Assembly (NCBI RefSeq): GCF_034353875.1
Contig: NZ_CP133784.1
Location: forward strand, 4,244,501 to 4,308,500
Direction: 5' to 3'
Length of the DNA stretch: 64,000 nt
Origin: Pseudomonas sp. MH9.2
GTDB taxonomy: Bacteria > Pseudomonadota > Gammaproteobacteria > Pseudomonadales > Pseudomonadaceae
Position 1 is the stretch's first letter. Each line of letters starts with the position of its first letter. Both the position numbers and the translations under genes were made by a program. Shown here one piece after another: positions 8,394-16,836 of the stretch. The notes under the pieces are model-generated. The model worked only from the letters and a program-made list of their open reading frames with translations. It ran no database searches and was not told the DNA's origin.

Positions 8394-10016
8394 TTAAAGA
8401 TTCTTGGCCATGTCCCGCAGAACGAACTTCTGGATCTTCCCGGTGGAGGTCTTCGGCAGTTGGGTGAACACCACGGTGCGCGGCACCTTGAACCCTGCCA
8501 GATGCTCGCGGCAAAAGCTGATAATGTCGGCTTCGCGAACGTTCTGGTGGTCGGCCTTGAGGGTGATGAACGCGCAAGGCGTTTCTCCCCACTTCTCATC
8601 GGGGCGTGCAACCACGGCCGCTTCCAGCACACCCGAGTGGCGGTAGAGCACGCTCTCAAGCTCGATGGTGGAGATGTTCTCGCCACCCGAGATGATGATG
8701 TCTTTGAGCCGGTCCTTGATCTCTACATAACCATCGGGATGACAGACCGCCAGGTCGCCGGTATGGAACCAGCCGCCTTCGAAAGCTTCTGCGGTGGCGG
8801 TCGGGTTCTTCAGATAGCCCTTCATCACCGTGTTGCCGCGCATGAAAATCTCGCCGATGGTCTGGCCGTCGCGTGGTGTAGGTTCCAGGGTTTTCGGGTC
8901 GGCCACCATCACGCCTTCCAACGTCGGGTAGCGCACACCCTGGCGGGATTTGACCTGGGCACGCTCATCGAGCGGCAGTTCATCCCACTCGGCATGCCAG
9001 GCACAAATCGTGACCGGGCCGTAGGTCTCGGTCAGGCCGTAGACGTGGGTAACCTTGATGCCCATCTCTTCCACTGCGCCGATCACTTTGGCCGGTGGCG
9101 CGGCGCCTGCGACCATGGCATTGATCGGGTGATCAATGGCAGCCTTCGCCGACTCAGGCATGTTGACCAGAGCGTTGAGCACGATCGGTGCACCACAGAA
9201 GTGGGTGACCTGATGCTCGCGGATCAGGGTCAGAATCTTCTGCGGGTCGACGCGGCGCAAAAACACATGCACGCCGGCCATCGCGGTGATGGTCCACGGG
9301 TAGCACCAGCCGTTGCAGTGAAACATCGGCAAGGTCCACAGATAAACCGGATGGTTACCCATGTTCCAGGTCATCTGATTGCCCAGTGCGTTCAGATAAG
9401 CGCCGCGATGGTGGTAGACCACGCCTTTCGGGTTACCGGTGGTGCCGGAGGTGTAGTTCAGCGAAATCGCCTGCCACTCGTCGTCCGGCCATTGCCAGGC
9501 GAACGCGGGATCGCCTTCGGCCAGCAGCGCTTCGTAATCGAGGTCGCTGACGGCCTGGCCTTCGCCATACTCCGGGTCATCGACGTCAATCACCAACGGC
9601 GGGTGGTCCAGCATGCTGATTGCTGCGTGGATCACGTCATGGAACTCACGGTCGGTGATCAGCACTTTGGCCTCGCCGTGCTGGAGCATGAAGGCAATCG
9701 CTTCGGCATCCAGGCGCACATTGAGCGGGTTGAGCACTGCGCCGATCATCGGTACGGCAAAGTGGGCCTCAAGCATGGCGGGGATGTTAGGCAACATCAG
9801 TGCGACGGTATCGTTCTTGCCAATGCCGCGACCCGCCAACGCTGAAGCCAGACGGCGGCAGCGCGCATAGGTTTGCGCCCAGGTACGGCGGATAGAGCCG
9901 TGGATCACGGCAGGGTAGTCAGGATAGACGCTGGCAGTGCGCTCAATGAAACTGAGCGGCGACAAGGCAATATGATTGACAGCCTTAGGGGCTAGCCCTT
10001 GTTCAAAAATCGACAT
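8394..10016 (-). CDS. Acyl-CoA ligase (AMP-forming)
   Basis: This 540-residue member of the ANL superfamily carries the complete set of core motifs: the P-loop YTSGTTGNPKGVVYHHRG (about residues 188-205), the aromatic VTHVYGLTETYGP, the GWFHTGDLAV motif, and the C-terminal TGKIQKFVLR with the catalytic lysine. Size and sequence style match medium-chain or methylmercaptopropionate-type CoA ligases (AlkK/DmdB group). It activates a carboxylic acid to its CoA thioester and is first in the minus-strand set ligase-dehydrogenase-thiolase. The start ATG at 10016 opens with MSIFEQGL, common for this group. The exact acid is unknown. Confidence 0.92.
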   Translation of the reverse strand: MSIFEQGLAPKAVNHIALSPLSFIERTASVYPDYPAVIHGSIRRTWAQTYARCRRLASALAGRGIGKNDTVALMLPNIPAMLEAHFAVPMIGAVLNPLNVRLDAEAIAFMLQHGEAKVLITDREFHDVIHAAISMLDHPPLVIDVDDPEYGEGQAVSDLDYEALLAEGDPAFAWQWPDDEWQAISLNYTSGTTGNPKGVVYHHRGAYLNALGNQMTWNMGNHPVYLWTLPMFHCNGWCYPWTITAMAGVHVFLRRVDPQKILTLIREHQVTHFCGAPIVLNALVNMPESAKAAIDHPINAMVAGAAPPAKVIGAVEEMGIKVTHVYGLTETYGPVTICAWHAEWDELPLDERAQVKSRQGVRYPTLEGVMVADPKTLEPTPRDGQTIGEIFMRGNTVMKGYLKNPTATAEAFEGGWFHTGDLAVCHPDGYVEIKDRLKDIIISGGENISTIELESVLYRHSGVLEAAVVARPDEKWGETPCAFITLKADHQNVREADIISFCREHLAGFKVPRTVVFTQLPKTSTGKIQKFVLRDMAKNL

Positions 10017-10329
10017 GTAAAGGTACTCGGTGGCTGATTGTTAGCTCTTTAGGTGTGACCTTTCAGCATAGACTGCTGGGATCAACTTATGTCCGGCGTG
10101 TTTTATATAACAACTCTAGATAAATATGGAAGTAATACCTTAACAGTATAGTAAATATACTATATGTGATTTGCGGGTTTAAAAATTGATCCCAAGAGCG
10201 TGCCAAGGCGGGCATCTGCGGTCCAGATATTGCTTCGATATCGACTCTGAAAATGGCGATCTGCCGGTTTTGTATAAGCACCCTTCATGACCACAAGTGA
10301 TGACAGGGGGCCCAGATGAGAGGTTGGAC
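10017..10329. promoter_or_regulatory. AT-rich divergent intergenic region with perfect palindrome
   Basis: This region separates the minus-strand ligase gene from the plus-strand chemoreceptor gene and presumably holds both promoters. Bases 10087-10180 are markedly AT-rich for this genome. A perfect 7-base inverted repeat with a 4-base centre (TATAGTA-AATA-TACTATA) lies at 10147-10164 and could be an operator. No gene is supported here. Confidence 0.4.
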
Positions 10330-12387
10330 ATGCAGGCACTTTTGTCACCGGGTATTCGCCTGCTTGGGCGTTTTGGATTTGCCCGCAAGTTTCAGCTGCT
10401 TTTTTTGCTGTTCATGCTGCCGTTAGTCGGCAGTCTATGGATGATTGGTCTGGATTATCGCGACAAACTTGCCCTGATTGCGGGGGAAAGGGCGGGTGTT
10501 AGCCAGTTATTGGCGCTGGAAACGCTGGACGACCTGCTGACCGCTCAGCGTGACCGCACAGCCCGCTGGAAAGCCGCCGACATTCTTCATGACCCGACCC
10601 CTGCGGCACGCGACGCCATGGGCGCGCTCGACGCAGCCAACCCCGGAATCGGACAGGCGCTAACGTTGATAGGTGCGGAATTGCACCGTGACGGCGCGAC
10701 GTCAGAAACGCTGGACCGTTACCAGAAGCTACAAAGTGCGGCCACTGGACTGGATTCTGCGGCCCTGCGCACGGTTGGCTGGTGGCCGGACGGTTATGAG
10801 CGCTTCACGACCGCCTTGAGTGCGCTGCAAACCTTGCGCGAACAAATCGCTCAGGACAGTGGGTTGATCCTCGACCCTTGGTTGGAAACCTATCTGTTGA
10901 TGCAGATGTCCACGAAGCAAGCGCCTGATCTGATCGAGCGTGTCGGACGTCTGGCCAGCGTGGGACAAACGTCGGTGGCGTCCGGTCAGTTCAGCCTGCA
11001 AAGCCGTTTGCAGATGCGTGATCTGCGCAGCCGACTCGGCGATGCCCGCGAGCAATTGAACAAAACCGGGGGCTCCCTAGAGGCCAGGCTCTCGCCCGAT
11101 CTGCAGCCGTGGGCTGATCAATACCGTAAAAGCCAACAGCGTCTGGACGGCGAGTTCAAGGTGCTTGATAACGGTCTGTTCGGTGGCAGCATCAACCTTG
11201 ATACCGGCAGTTTCGAACGTAGCGTCGATGCCTTGCTGGGTGATTTGATGGCGCTGCGTCACCAATCTCTGGTCTCGTTGGACGTGCGTCTGGCCTATTA
11301 CCATGACCAGTCGGTTCGCCAATTTATCCCCGTGGCGACGATTTTTGGTTGCTTGCTGTTGGCGGCGCTTTACCTGTTTGTCTGTCTGCAGACGTCGATC
11401 CGACGCAGTGCCAGCGGCATTACAATGCTGGCGCAGTCGTTACGCGACGGTAATCTATGTGTACAGGTGCCGGTTGAAGGGCGTGATGAGCTGGCAGCGA
11501 TCAGCACAGCACTCAATGCAGCCGTGGTGCAGTTACGCACAAGTCTGTTGAGCGTCGATCACGAAACGCTGCAGTTGAGTAGTGCGGTTCTGACCCTCAA
11601 CACCCAGTCCAACCGCACCCTCGATGAGGTCGAGGAGCAGCAGCAACAGATCAGTCAGATCGCCACGGCGGCAACGCAACTGGCCGCCACCTCTCAAGGC
11701 GTTGCGAAAAGTTGCGAGCAGGCGTCGACAAGCGCCCAGCACACCCGCCATGTGGCCGAAGAAAGTAGCCGTGACAGTCAACGAACCACTGCCAGTATTC
11801 AGCAACTCAACCTGCGCTTGAGCGACACCGCCGCAGCGTTGGGGAGGGTCAGCGAGCAGGGTCAGCAGATCCAGTCGGTGGTGGACGCGATACGCGGCAT
11901 TGCCGAGCAGACTAACTTGCTCGCGCTCAACGCCGCCATCGAGGCGGCGCGGGCGGGTGAGCAGGGTCGAGGGTTTGCCGTGGTTGCCGATGAAGTGCGT
12001 AGCCTGTCACAACGCACGCAGGCCTCTACTGCGCAGATCGCGGGAACAGTGGACAGCCTGCGCAGCACGGTAAGTCAGGCAGTCGACCTGATGGCCGCCG
12101 CGTGTGGGCAGGCTGAGACCGATGCGGCTTCGGTGACCGGGTTGGGCCTGCGACTGGGCGAAATCGCCGATGCCGTGCAGGGTGTGACCGATACCTTGGC
12201 GCAGATCGCCACCGCCGTAGAAGAGCAGGCTGCCACGGCTGACGAAGTGAGCGGCAATATCCAGCAGGTCGATCAGGCGGCAGGGCGCTTGCTGGACGGC
12301 GCGCGCGCAGTGAATCAAGCGGCCGACACGCTCAGCAAGGGCAGTCGAGCGCTGAGTGATAACACCGCACGGTTTCAATTGAGCTAG
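10330..12387 (+). CDS. Methyl-accepting chemotaxis protein
   Basis: This chemoreceptor has 685 residues from the ATG at 10330, where GAGAGG sits 6 bases upstream. The first membrane helix spans about residues 18-40, a sensory region of about 290 residues follows, the second helix is at about 332-352, and then come a HAMP linker and the cytoplasmic signalling domain. The highly conserved hairpin tip reads [21 protein letters not shown], followed by [12 protein letters not shown]. The periplasmic part is mostly helical and has no family I can name by eye, so the ligand is unknown. No CheR-tethering pentapeptide is seen at the C-terminus. It is not next to che genes, so it is an orphan receptor. 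Confidence 0.92.
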   Translation: MQALLSPGIRLLGRFGFARKFQLLFLLFMLPLVGSLWMIGLDYRDKLALIAGERAGVSQLLALETLDDLLTAQRDRTARWKAADILHDPTPAARDAMGALDAANPGIGQALTLIGAELHRDGATSETLDRYQKLQSAATGLDSAALRTVGWWPDGYERFTTALSALQTLREQIAQDSGLILDPWLETYLLMQMSTKQAPDLIERVGRLASVGQTSVASGQFSLQSRLQMRDLRSRLGDAREQLNKTGGSLEARLSPDLQPWADQYRKSQQRLDGEFKVLDNGLFGGSINLDTGSFERSVDALLGDLMALRHQSLVSLDVRLAYYHDQSVRQFIPVATIFGCLLLAALYLFVCLQTSIRRSASGITMLAQSLRDGNLCVQVPVEGRDELAAISTALNAAVVQLRTSLLSVDHETLQLSSAVLTLNTQSNRTLDEVEEQQQQISQIATAATQLAATSQGVAKSCEQASTSAQHTRHVAEESSRDSQRTTASIQQLNLRLSDTAAALGRVSEQGQQIQSVVDAIRGIAEQTNLLALNAAIEAARAGEQGRGFAVVADEVRSLSQRTQASTAQIAGTVDSLRSTVSQAVDLMAAACGQAETDAASVTGLGLRLGEIADAVQGVTDTLAQIATAVEEQAATADEVSGNIQQVDQAAGRLLDGARAVNQAADTLSKGSRALSDNTARFQLS

Positions 12388-12438
12388 GGGTTTGAAGTAA
12401 GCCCGGGTCTGTTCATCCGCGGCCCTGGGTCAACGCCA

Positions 12439-13548
12439 TCAACGAAAGACGTCATCCGGCATTCCGGCAGATAAATAGGCTTCCATATCGAGTACATGAC
12501 GTTGCTCTTTAAGCCAGCTCTTCAGGGCTCTCGGGTCTTCCAGCGCTTCACGCTGCTCCTTTAATGTCTGAATTTCAGCACGCAGTTCCCTAAGTTTTTT
12601 CGGGAATTTGCGTGCTACGTTGGCGGGTGTGATGTTATCGCTCGGTGGCAGATTGAACTGCCTCTTGAACGCCAGCGTCAGCTCGGACACTTCGTGCTGC
12701 AACTCATCGAGTTGATTGATCAGGACTCGGTTGTAGTGCTTGAGTTGGCCTTCAGCAATCGTGTTGATATGGCTCTGGTCGATCTGTTCGATCTCAAGTT
12801 GCAACTGCAGCAGAGCCAGCAGGTTGTTTTCGGTATAGGCCTGGTTGACCCGCTGCATCATCACGGTCTTGCGCTCTCGTTCGACAGCGTCGGTTTCGCG
12901 ATCAGGGTGCAGGGCACTCACCAATTTGCGATAAATCTCGCGCACGGATCGGCTGGCGTTGGCGTGCTCTTCTTCCTCATGGATCTGTTGTGCGGATTTC
13001 TTGCGTGGCTTGGCGTTGCGTGTTCGCTGTTCCGCTTCTTCTGCCTGTTTTTCAAAAATGTATTGAGTGATGTCCTCCAGCGAATCCAGGTCGACGTCAT
13101 CGTTCATCTTGAACCCGAACGTCTCTTCGAACGACGTCTTGAAGCGCTCGGCCTCCTCAAGCCTGTCGGCGTCGAAGTGACTGCCCGCGTGCTTGTTGTA
13201 AATCGCCTTCAATGTTTCGTCATGTTCTCCGCCCATCAGGGAGGTCACCAGACCGCAGATGATCTCTTGCAGGGTCTGCCGATCATTCTTGCTGAGTTTT
13301 ACTCGATCGCTTGCGTCGTCGAGGAAGTGCAGCATCTCGCTATCAAGCTGGTCAAACTCATCGAGCAATGGCTTGAAATCGGCGTTCCAGCGTTGCTGAC
13401 AGCGAGACGTCGTGTTTTGCCAGGCTTGCAGTAATTGGCGTTGCGTTTCGATCTTCTTGAGCAAGGCGTTGAATTTCTTTTGCCCGGCCGACAGGTGCGG
13501 CTTGCCTGCCTGTGCGGCGATGCTGAGTTTCGGCGCCTGGTGTGTCAT
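12439..13548 (-). CDS. J-domain protein with long coiled-coil flanks
   Basis: The protein has 369 residues. A J-like domain lies in the middle (about 200-245): VREIYRKLVSALHPDR with the essential HPD at 214-216, then RVNQAYTENNLLAL. The flanks are rich in Lys, Glu, Gln and Leu and look like helical coiled coils. There is no Gly/Phe region and no zinc-finger domain, so it is a class III J protein expected to stimulate an Hsp70 on a specific client. The second helix pattern after HPD is normal. GGAA precedes the ATG. It is divergent from the P-type ATPase gene. The client is unknown. Confidence 0.8.
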   Translation of the reverse strand: MTHQAPKLSIAAQAGKPHLSAGQKKFNALLKKIETQRQLLQAWQNTTSRCQQRWNADFKPLLDEFDQLDSEMLHFLDDASDRVKLSKNDRQTLQEIICGLVTSLMGGEHDETLKAIYNKHAGSHFDADRLEEAERFKTSFEETFGFKMNDDVDLDSLEDITQYIFEKQAEEAEQRTRNAKPRKKSAQQIHEEEEHANASRSVREIYRKLVSALHPDRETDAVERERKTVMMQRVNQAYTENNLLALLQLQLEIEQIDQSHINTIAEGQLKHYNRVLINQLDELQHEVSELTLAFKRQFNLPPSDNITPANVARKFPKKLRELRAEIQTLKEQREALEDPRALKSWLKEQRHVLDMEAYLSAGMPDDVFR

Positions 13549-13762
13549 GGGAATTCCGCTGAGTCTGAAAATAGGGGCATTTTAAGGGACGACGGCAGTT
13601 TTGTAATTGACTGCGGAATGCGCGGGAGATCACGCGCATGTACAGCCTGAAGTTGAGGCTCCACGCCGTGGAAAATGTGCGCTCAGGTGCACTAGCAATC
13701 ATTCATGTTGTCAGCGATGCAGCTACGCTCAAACGGTACGTTATGGGCCTTGGGCTAAGAGA

Positions 13763-16441
13763 ATGAAAATTCATCAGCTGTCGGTCGCTGACGCCTTGGC
13801 CAGCGTGCAATCCACTGAGCAGGGGCTTTCCCCGGCGCAGGTGCAGCGCCGTCAGCGCGAGTTCGGCCTCAACCGGATGGCCCACGCTCGGCGCCGCAGC
13901 TGGTTGCGGGCGCTGCTGAAGGAGTTTGTGCATTTCTTCTCGATAGTGTTGTGGCTGGCGGCGCTGTTGGCGTTCATTGCCGAGTGGAAGTCTCCGGGGC
14001 AAGGCATGGCTCGCCTCGGTTATGCCCTCATCGCGGTCATTCTGGTCAGCGGTTTGTTCTCATTCTGGCAGGAGTATCGGATCGGGAAAGCGCTGTCTGC
14101 CCTACGCCGATTGCTGCCGCAGCAGGCTCAGGTACTGCGCGATGGCTCAGTACTGCGGGTCGCGACCGAGGCGCTGGTGCCCGGCGATATCGTACTGTTC
14201 ACCGAGGGTGACCGGGTACCGGCAGATTGCCGGGTGATCGAGGCGTTCTCGCTGCAGGTCAATAACGCGCCCCTGACCGGCGAGTCGACGGCCGAGGCCC
14301 GCGATGCCCAACCCAGTGCTGCCGAGGACTGGCTATACGCGGGCAATATCGTGCTGACGGGCACTGCGATCATGTCGGGCAAGGGGCGCGGCGTGGTCTT
14401 TGCCACGGGCATGCACACCGAGTTTGGGCGCATCGCCCATCTGACCCAGGCCAGCGGTACAGAAATCTCGCCACTGCGACGCGAGGTTGCCCTCCTGAGC
14501 CGCAGTGTTCTGATACTGGCGCTTGGAATCGGTGTGGTCTTTTTCTGCCTCGGAATGGTGCTGGGTATGCCCTTCTGGAGTGATTTCATTTTCACCATTG
14601 GGCTCATCGTCGCCATGGTGCCGGAAGGTTTGTTGCCGACGCTGACATTGTCGCTGGTTCTGGCTACCCAGCGTATGGCGCGGCGGCAGGTGCTGATCCG
14701 TCATCTTCCGTCCGTTGAAGCATTGGGCTCGACGACGGTGATCTGCACCGATAAGACCGGCACCCTTACGCAAAATCGAATGACGGTGACCGCGCTTTGG
14801 CTGGATGGCAGTTTGTACGGCGACCTGGAGCACGGTTTGCCCGTCGGCATTGCGCAGGCCAATGCGCCGTTTTTTCAGGTGGCCGGGTTGTGCCACGACC
14901 TGCAGCAAACCGGTCCTTGTGAATCATTGACCTACCTGGGCGACCCGATGGAGCAGGCCATGCTCCAGTTGGTAAATCGAATCGCGCCTCAGACGTGTCC
15001 GATAGCGCGCTTGCAAGAGCTACCTTTCAATGCGGAGCGCATGCGTATGTCGGTGGTGTACGCGATGGCAGACGGGCCTCGGCTGTTGTGCAAGGGCGCA
15101 CTGGAAAAGGTGTTGCCGCTGTGCACCGGACAATGGTGCGATGGCGCGATCACGCCGCTCACTGACGAATCTCGCGCCCGTATCCTGGCGGCGCAGACGT
15201 CCATGGCCGACCGTGGCTTGCGGGTCCTGGCGCTGGCGTGGCGCGACGTGGAAGCGGGGCAGATGCCTGTCGAGCAGACGTTGGTCCTCGCGGGGTTGGT
15301 CGGACTGCAGGATCCGCCCCGACCAGAGGTGCCGGGGGCGATTGGCGCCTGCCAGGCTGCGGGCATCAAAGTGATCATGGTCACGGGAGATAACCCGCAC
15401 ACGGCGCTGGCGATTGCGCGCGAGATAGGCTTGGTACGCTCGGATGCGCCGCAGGTGCTCACCGGCGCACAGCTTTTGCAGTTGTCCGATGCGCAGTTGC
15501 AACTGGCGCTGGACGCGGCCGAAATCATTTGTGCCCGCATCGCGCCAGAGCAGAAGCTGCGGATCGTCGAGACGCTCAAGCGCAAAGGCGAGATCGTTGC
15601 AGTGACCGGTGACGGGGTGAACGACGCACCCGCCCTAAAGAGCGCCCATGTCGGTATTGCGATGGGGCTGTCGGGCACCGATGTAGCCCGCGAGGTGGCC
15701 GACATGGTGCTGCTGGACGACAATTTCGCCAGCATCGTCAATGCCGTCGAAGAGGTGCGTGCGGTGTTCGACAACATCCGCAAATTTCTCACCTACATCC
15801 TGGCGCACAACATGGCGGAGCTGATTCCCTATCTCGGCTTTGTGCTGGTCAAGCTGCCCCTGGCAATCACGCCCTTGCAGATGCTGGCCATCGACATGGG
15901 CACCGACACCCTGACCGCGCTCGGCCTCGGGGTGGAGCGGCCAGACCCGCAGATCATGCAGCGCCCCCCGCGTCCCCCGGGGGAGCGCTTGTTCAACCTG
16001 GGCGTTGCCCTGCGTGGTTATGTGGCGTTGGGCTTGTTTGAAGCGCTGGCAACCGTGTCGACGTTCATCTTTGTCCTGCAACGTGGTGGCTGGACGTTCG
16101 GCGACACAGTGGCTTTTTCCGATCCGCTTTATCACCAGGCAACCACCGGCAGCCTGGCGGCCATTGTGGTACTTCAGGTGGTCAACGTCTTTCTCTGTCG
16201 AAGTACGACCCGCTCGGTCTTCGACACGGGGGTGCGCGGCAATCCCCTGATTCTTTGGGGTGTGGCGCTGGAAATCGTCTTGATCCTGCTTTTTACTTAC
16301 ACCCGTTGGGGCAACGCGCTCTTGGGTACCGCGCCACTGCCGTTCGAAGTGTGGCTGTTCCTGTTGCCGTTTGCCCTGCTGTTGATTGGGCTGGAGGAGG
16401 CGCGTAAAGCGTTTGTCAGGCGCCGATGCCCCAGTCCATGA
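13763..16441 (+). CDS. P2-type cation-transporting ATPase
   Basis: From the ATG at 13763 the pump is 892 residues. The N-terminal cation-ATPase domain is followed by M1-M2, the actuator domain with TGES (172-175), M3-M4 with PEGLLP (287-292), the phosphorylation site DKTGT (D330), the nucleotide domain, the hinge [10 protein letters not shown] (about 614-622) and M5-M10. The M4 motif PEGLLP and the M6 motif [13 protein letters not shown] (from about 711) resemble Na,K/H,K-type pumps more than SERCA (PEGLP). I therefore place it near the P2C-like bacterial group. The transported ion may be Na+, K+ or Ca2+. The upstream in-frame extension has no ribosome-binding site; AAGAGA precedes 13763. Confidence 0.88.
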   Translation: MKIHQLSVADALASVQSTEQGLSPAQVQRRQREFGLNRMAHARRRSWLRALLKEFVHFFSIVLWLAALLAFIAEWKSPGQGMARLGYALIAVILVSGLFSFWQEYRIGKALSALRRLLPQQAQVLRDGSVLRVATEALVPGDIVLFTEGDRVPADCRVIEAFSLQVNNAPLTGESTAEARDAQPSAAEDWLYAGNIVLTGTAIMSGKGRGVVFATGMHTEFGRIAHLTQASGTEISPLRREVALLSRSVLILALGIGVVFFCLGMVLGMPFWSDFIFTIGLIVAMVPEGLLPTLTLSLVLATQRMARRQVLIRHLPSVEALGSTTVICTDKTGTLTQNRMTVTALWLDGSLYGDLEHGLPVGIAQANAPFFQVAGLCHDLQQTGPCESLTYLGDPMEQAMLQLVNRIAPQTCPIARLQELPFNAERMRMSVVYAMADGPRLLCKGALEKVLPLCTGQWCDGAITPLTDESRARILAAQTSMADRGLRVLALAWRDVEAGQMPVEQTLVLAGLVGLQDPPRPEVPGAIGACQAAGIKVIMVTGDNPHTALAIAREIGLVRSDAPQVLTGAQLLQLSDAQLQLALDAAEIICARIAPEQKLRIVETLKRKGEIVAVTGDGVNDAPALKSAHVGIAMGLSGTDVAREVADMVLLDDNFASIVNAVEEVRAVFDNIRKFLTYILAHNMAELIPYLGFVLVKLPLAITPLQMLAIDMGTDTLTALGLGVERPDPQIMQRPPRPPGERLFNLGVALRGYVALGLFEALATVSTFIFVLQRGGWTFGDTVAFSDPLYHQATTGSLAAIVVLQVVNVFLCRSTTRSVFDTGVRGNPLILWGVALEIVLILLFTYTRWGNALLGTAPLPFEVWLFLLPFALLLIGLEEARKAFVRRRCPSP

Positions 16442-16562
16442 ACCGGCGTCACTTCAATCGGAGGCATTTTCTGGGTATCTGCGGTTGGCATGATCCTGAT
16501 CATGGAACCCAAACGGATGGCTTTGGATAATTGCCCGAACACCACTTCAATTAGGAGCTTCT

Positions 16563-16781
16563 ATGTTTCCCGAATACCGTGATCTGATTACTCGCCTGAA
16601 AGCTGAAGATAAGCACTTTTCCCGTCTTTTCGATGAGCATAATGAGCTCGATCAGCGCATCAAGAACATCGAAGCCCGCATTGAGTCGGGTACCGAGCTT
16701 GAAATTGAAAATCTGAAAAAAGAAAAGTTGACCTTGAAAGACCAGCTTTACGTGATTCTCAAGAACGCTGAGACCGTATAG
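16563..16781 (+). CDS. YdcH family (DUF465) small coiled-coil protein
   Basis: A complete 72-residue protein matching DUF465/YdcH. It starts MFPEYRDLI, has the family segment HFSRLFDEHNELD, and continues as charged heptad-like helices (IENLKKEKLTLKDQL). The ribosome-binding site TTAGGAG is well placed. Members are common in proteobacteria and have no settled function. It is alone, 120 bases after the ATPase gene. Confidence 0.9.
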   Translation: MFPEYRDLITRLKAEDKHFSRLFDEHNELDQRIKNIEARIESGTELEIENLKKEKLTLKDQLYVILKNAETV

Positions 16782-16836
16782 TTTTCGAGTCAGGGATGTT
16801 TATAAGATTCAAGGTTACCTGGTGTGTCTGGATTGC

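Noticed and set aside
8460..9845. 461-residue plus-strand frame opposite the acyl-CoA ligase gene
   Set aside because: It is the complementary shadow of a well-supported ligase in GC-rich DNA.
13607..13762. 52-residue extension of the P-type ATPase with several cysteines, like a metal-binding domain
   Set aside because: No ribosome-binding site, no CxxC metal-binding fold, and the family N-terminus begins at the ATG at 13763.
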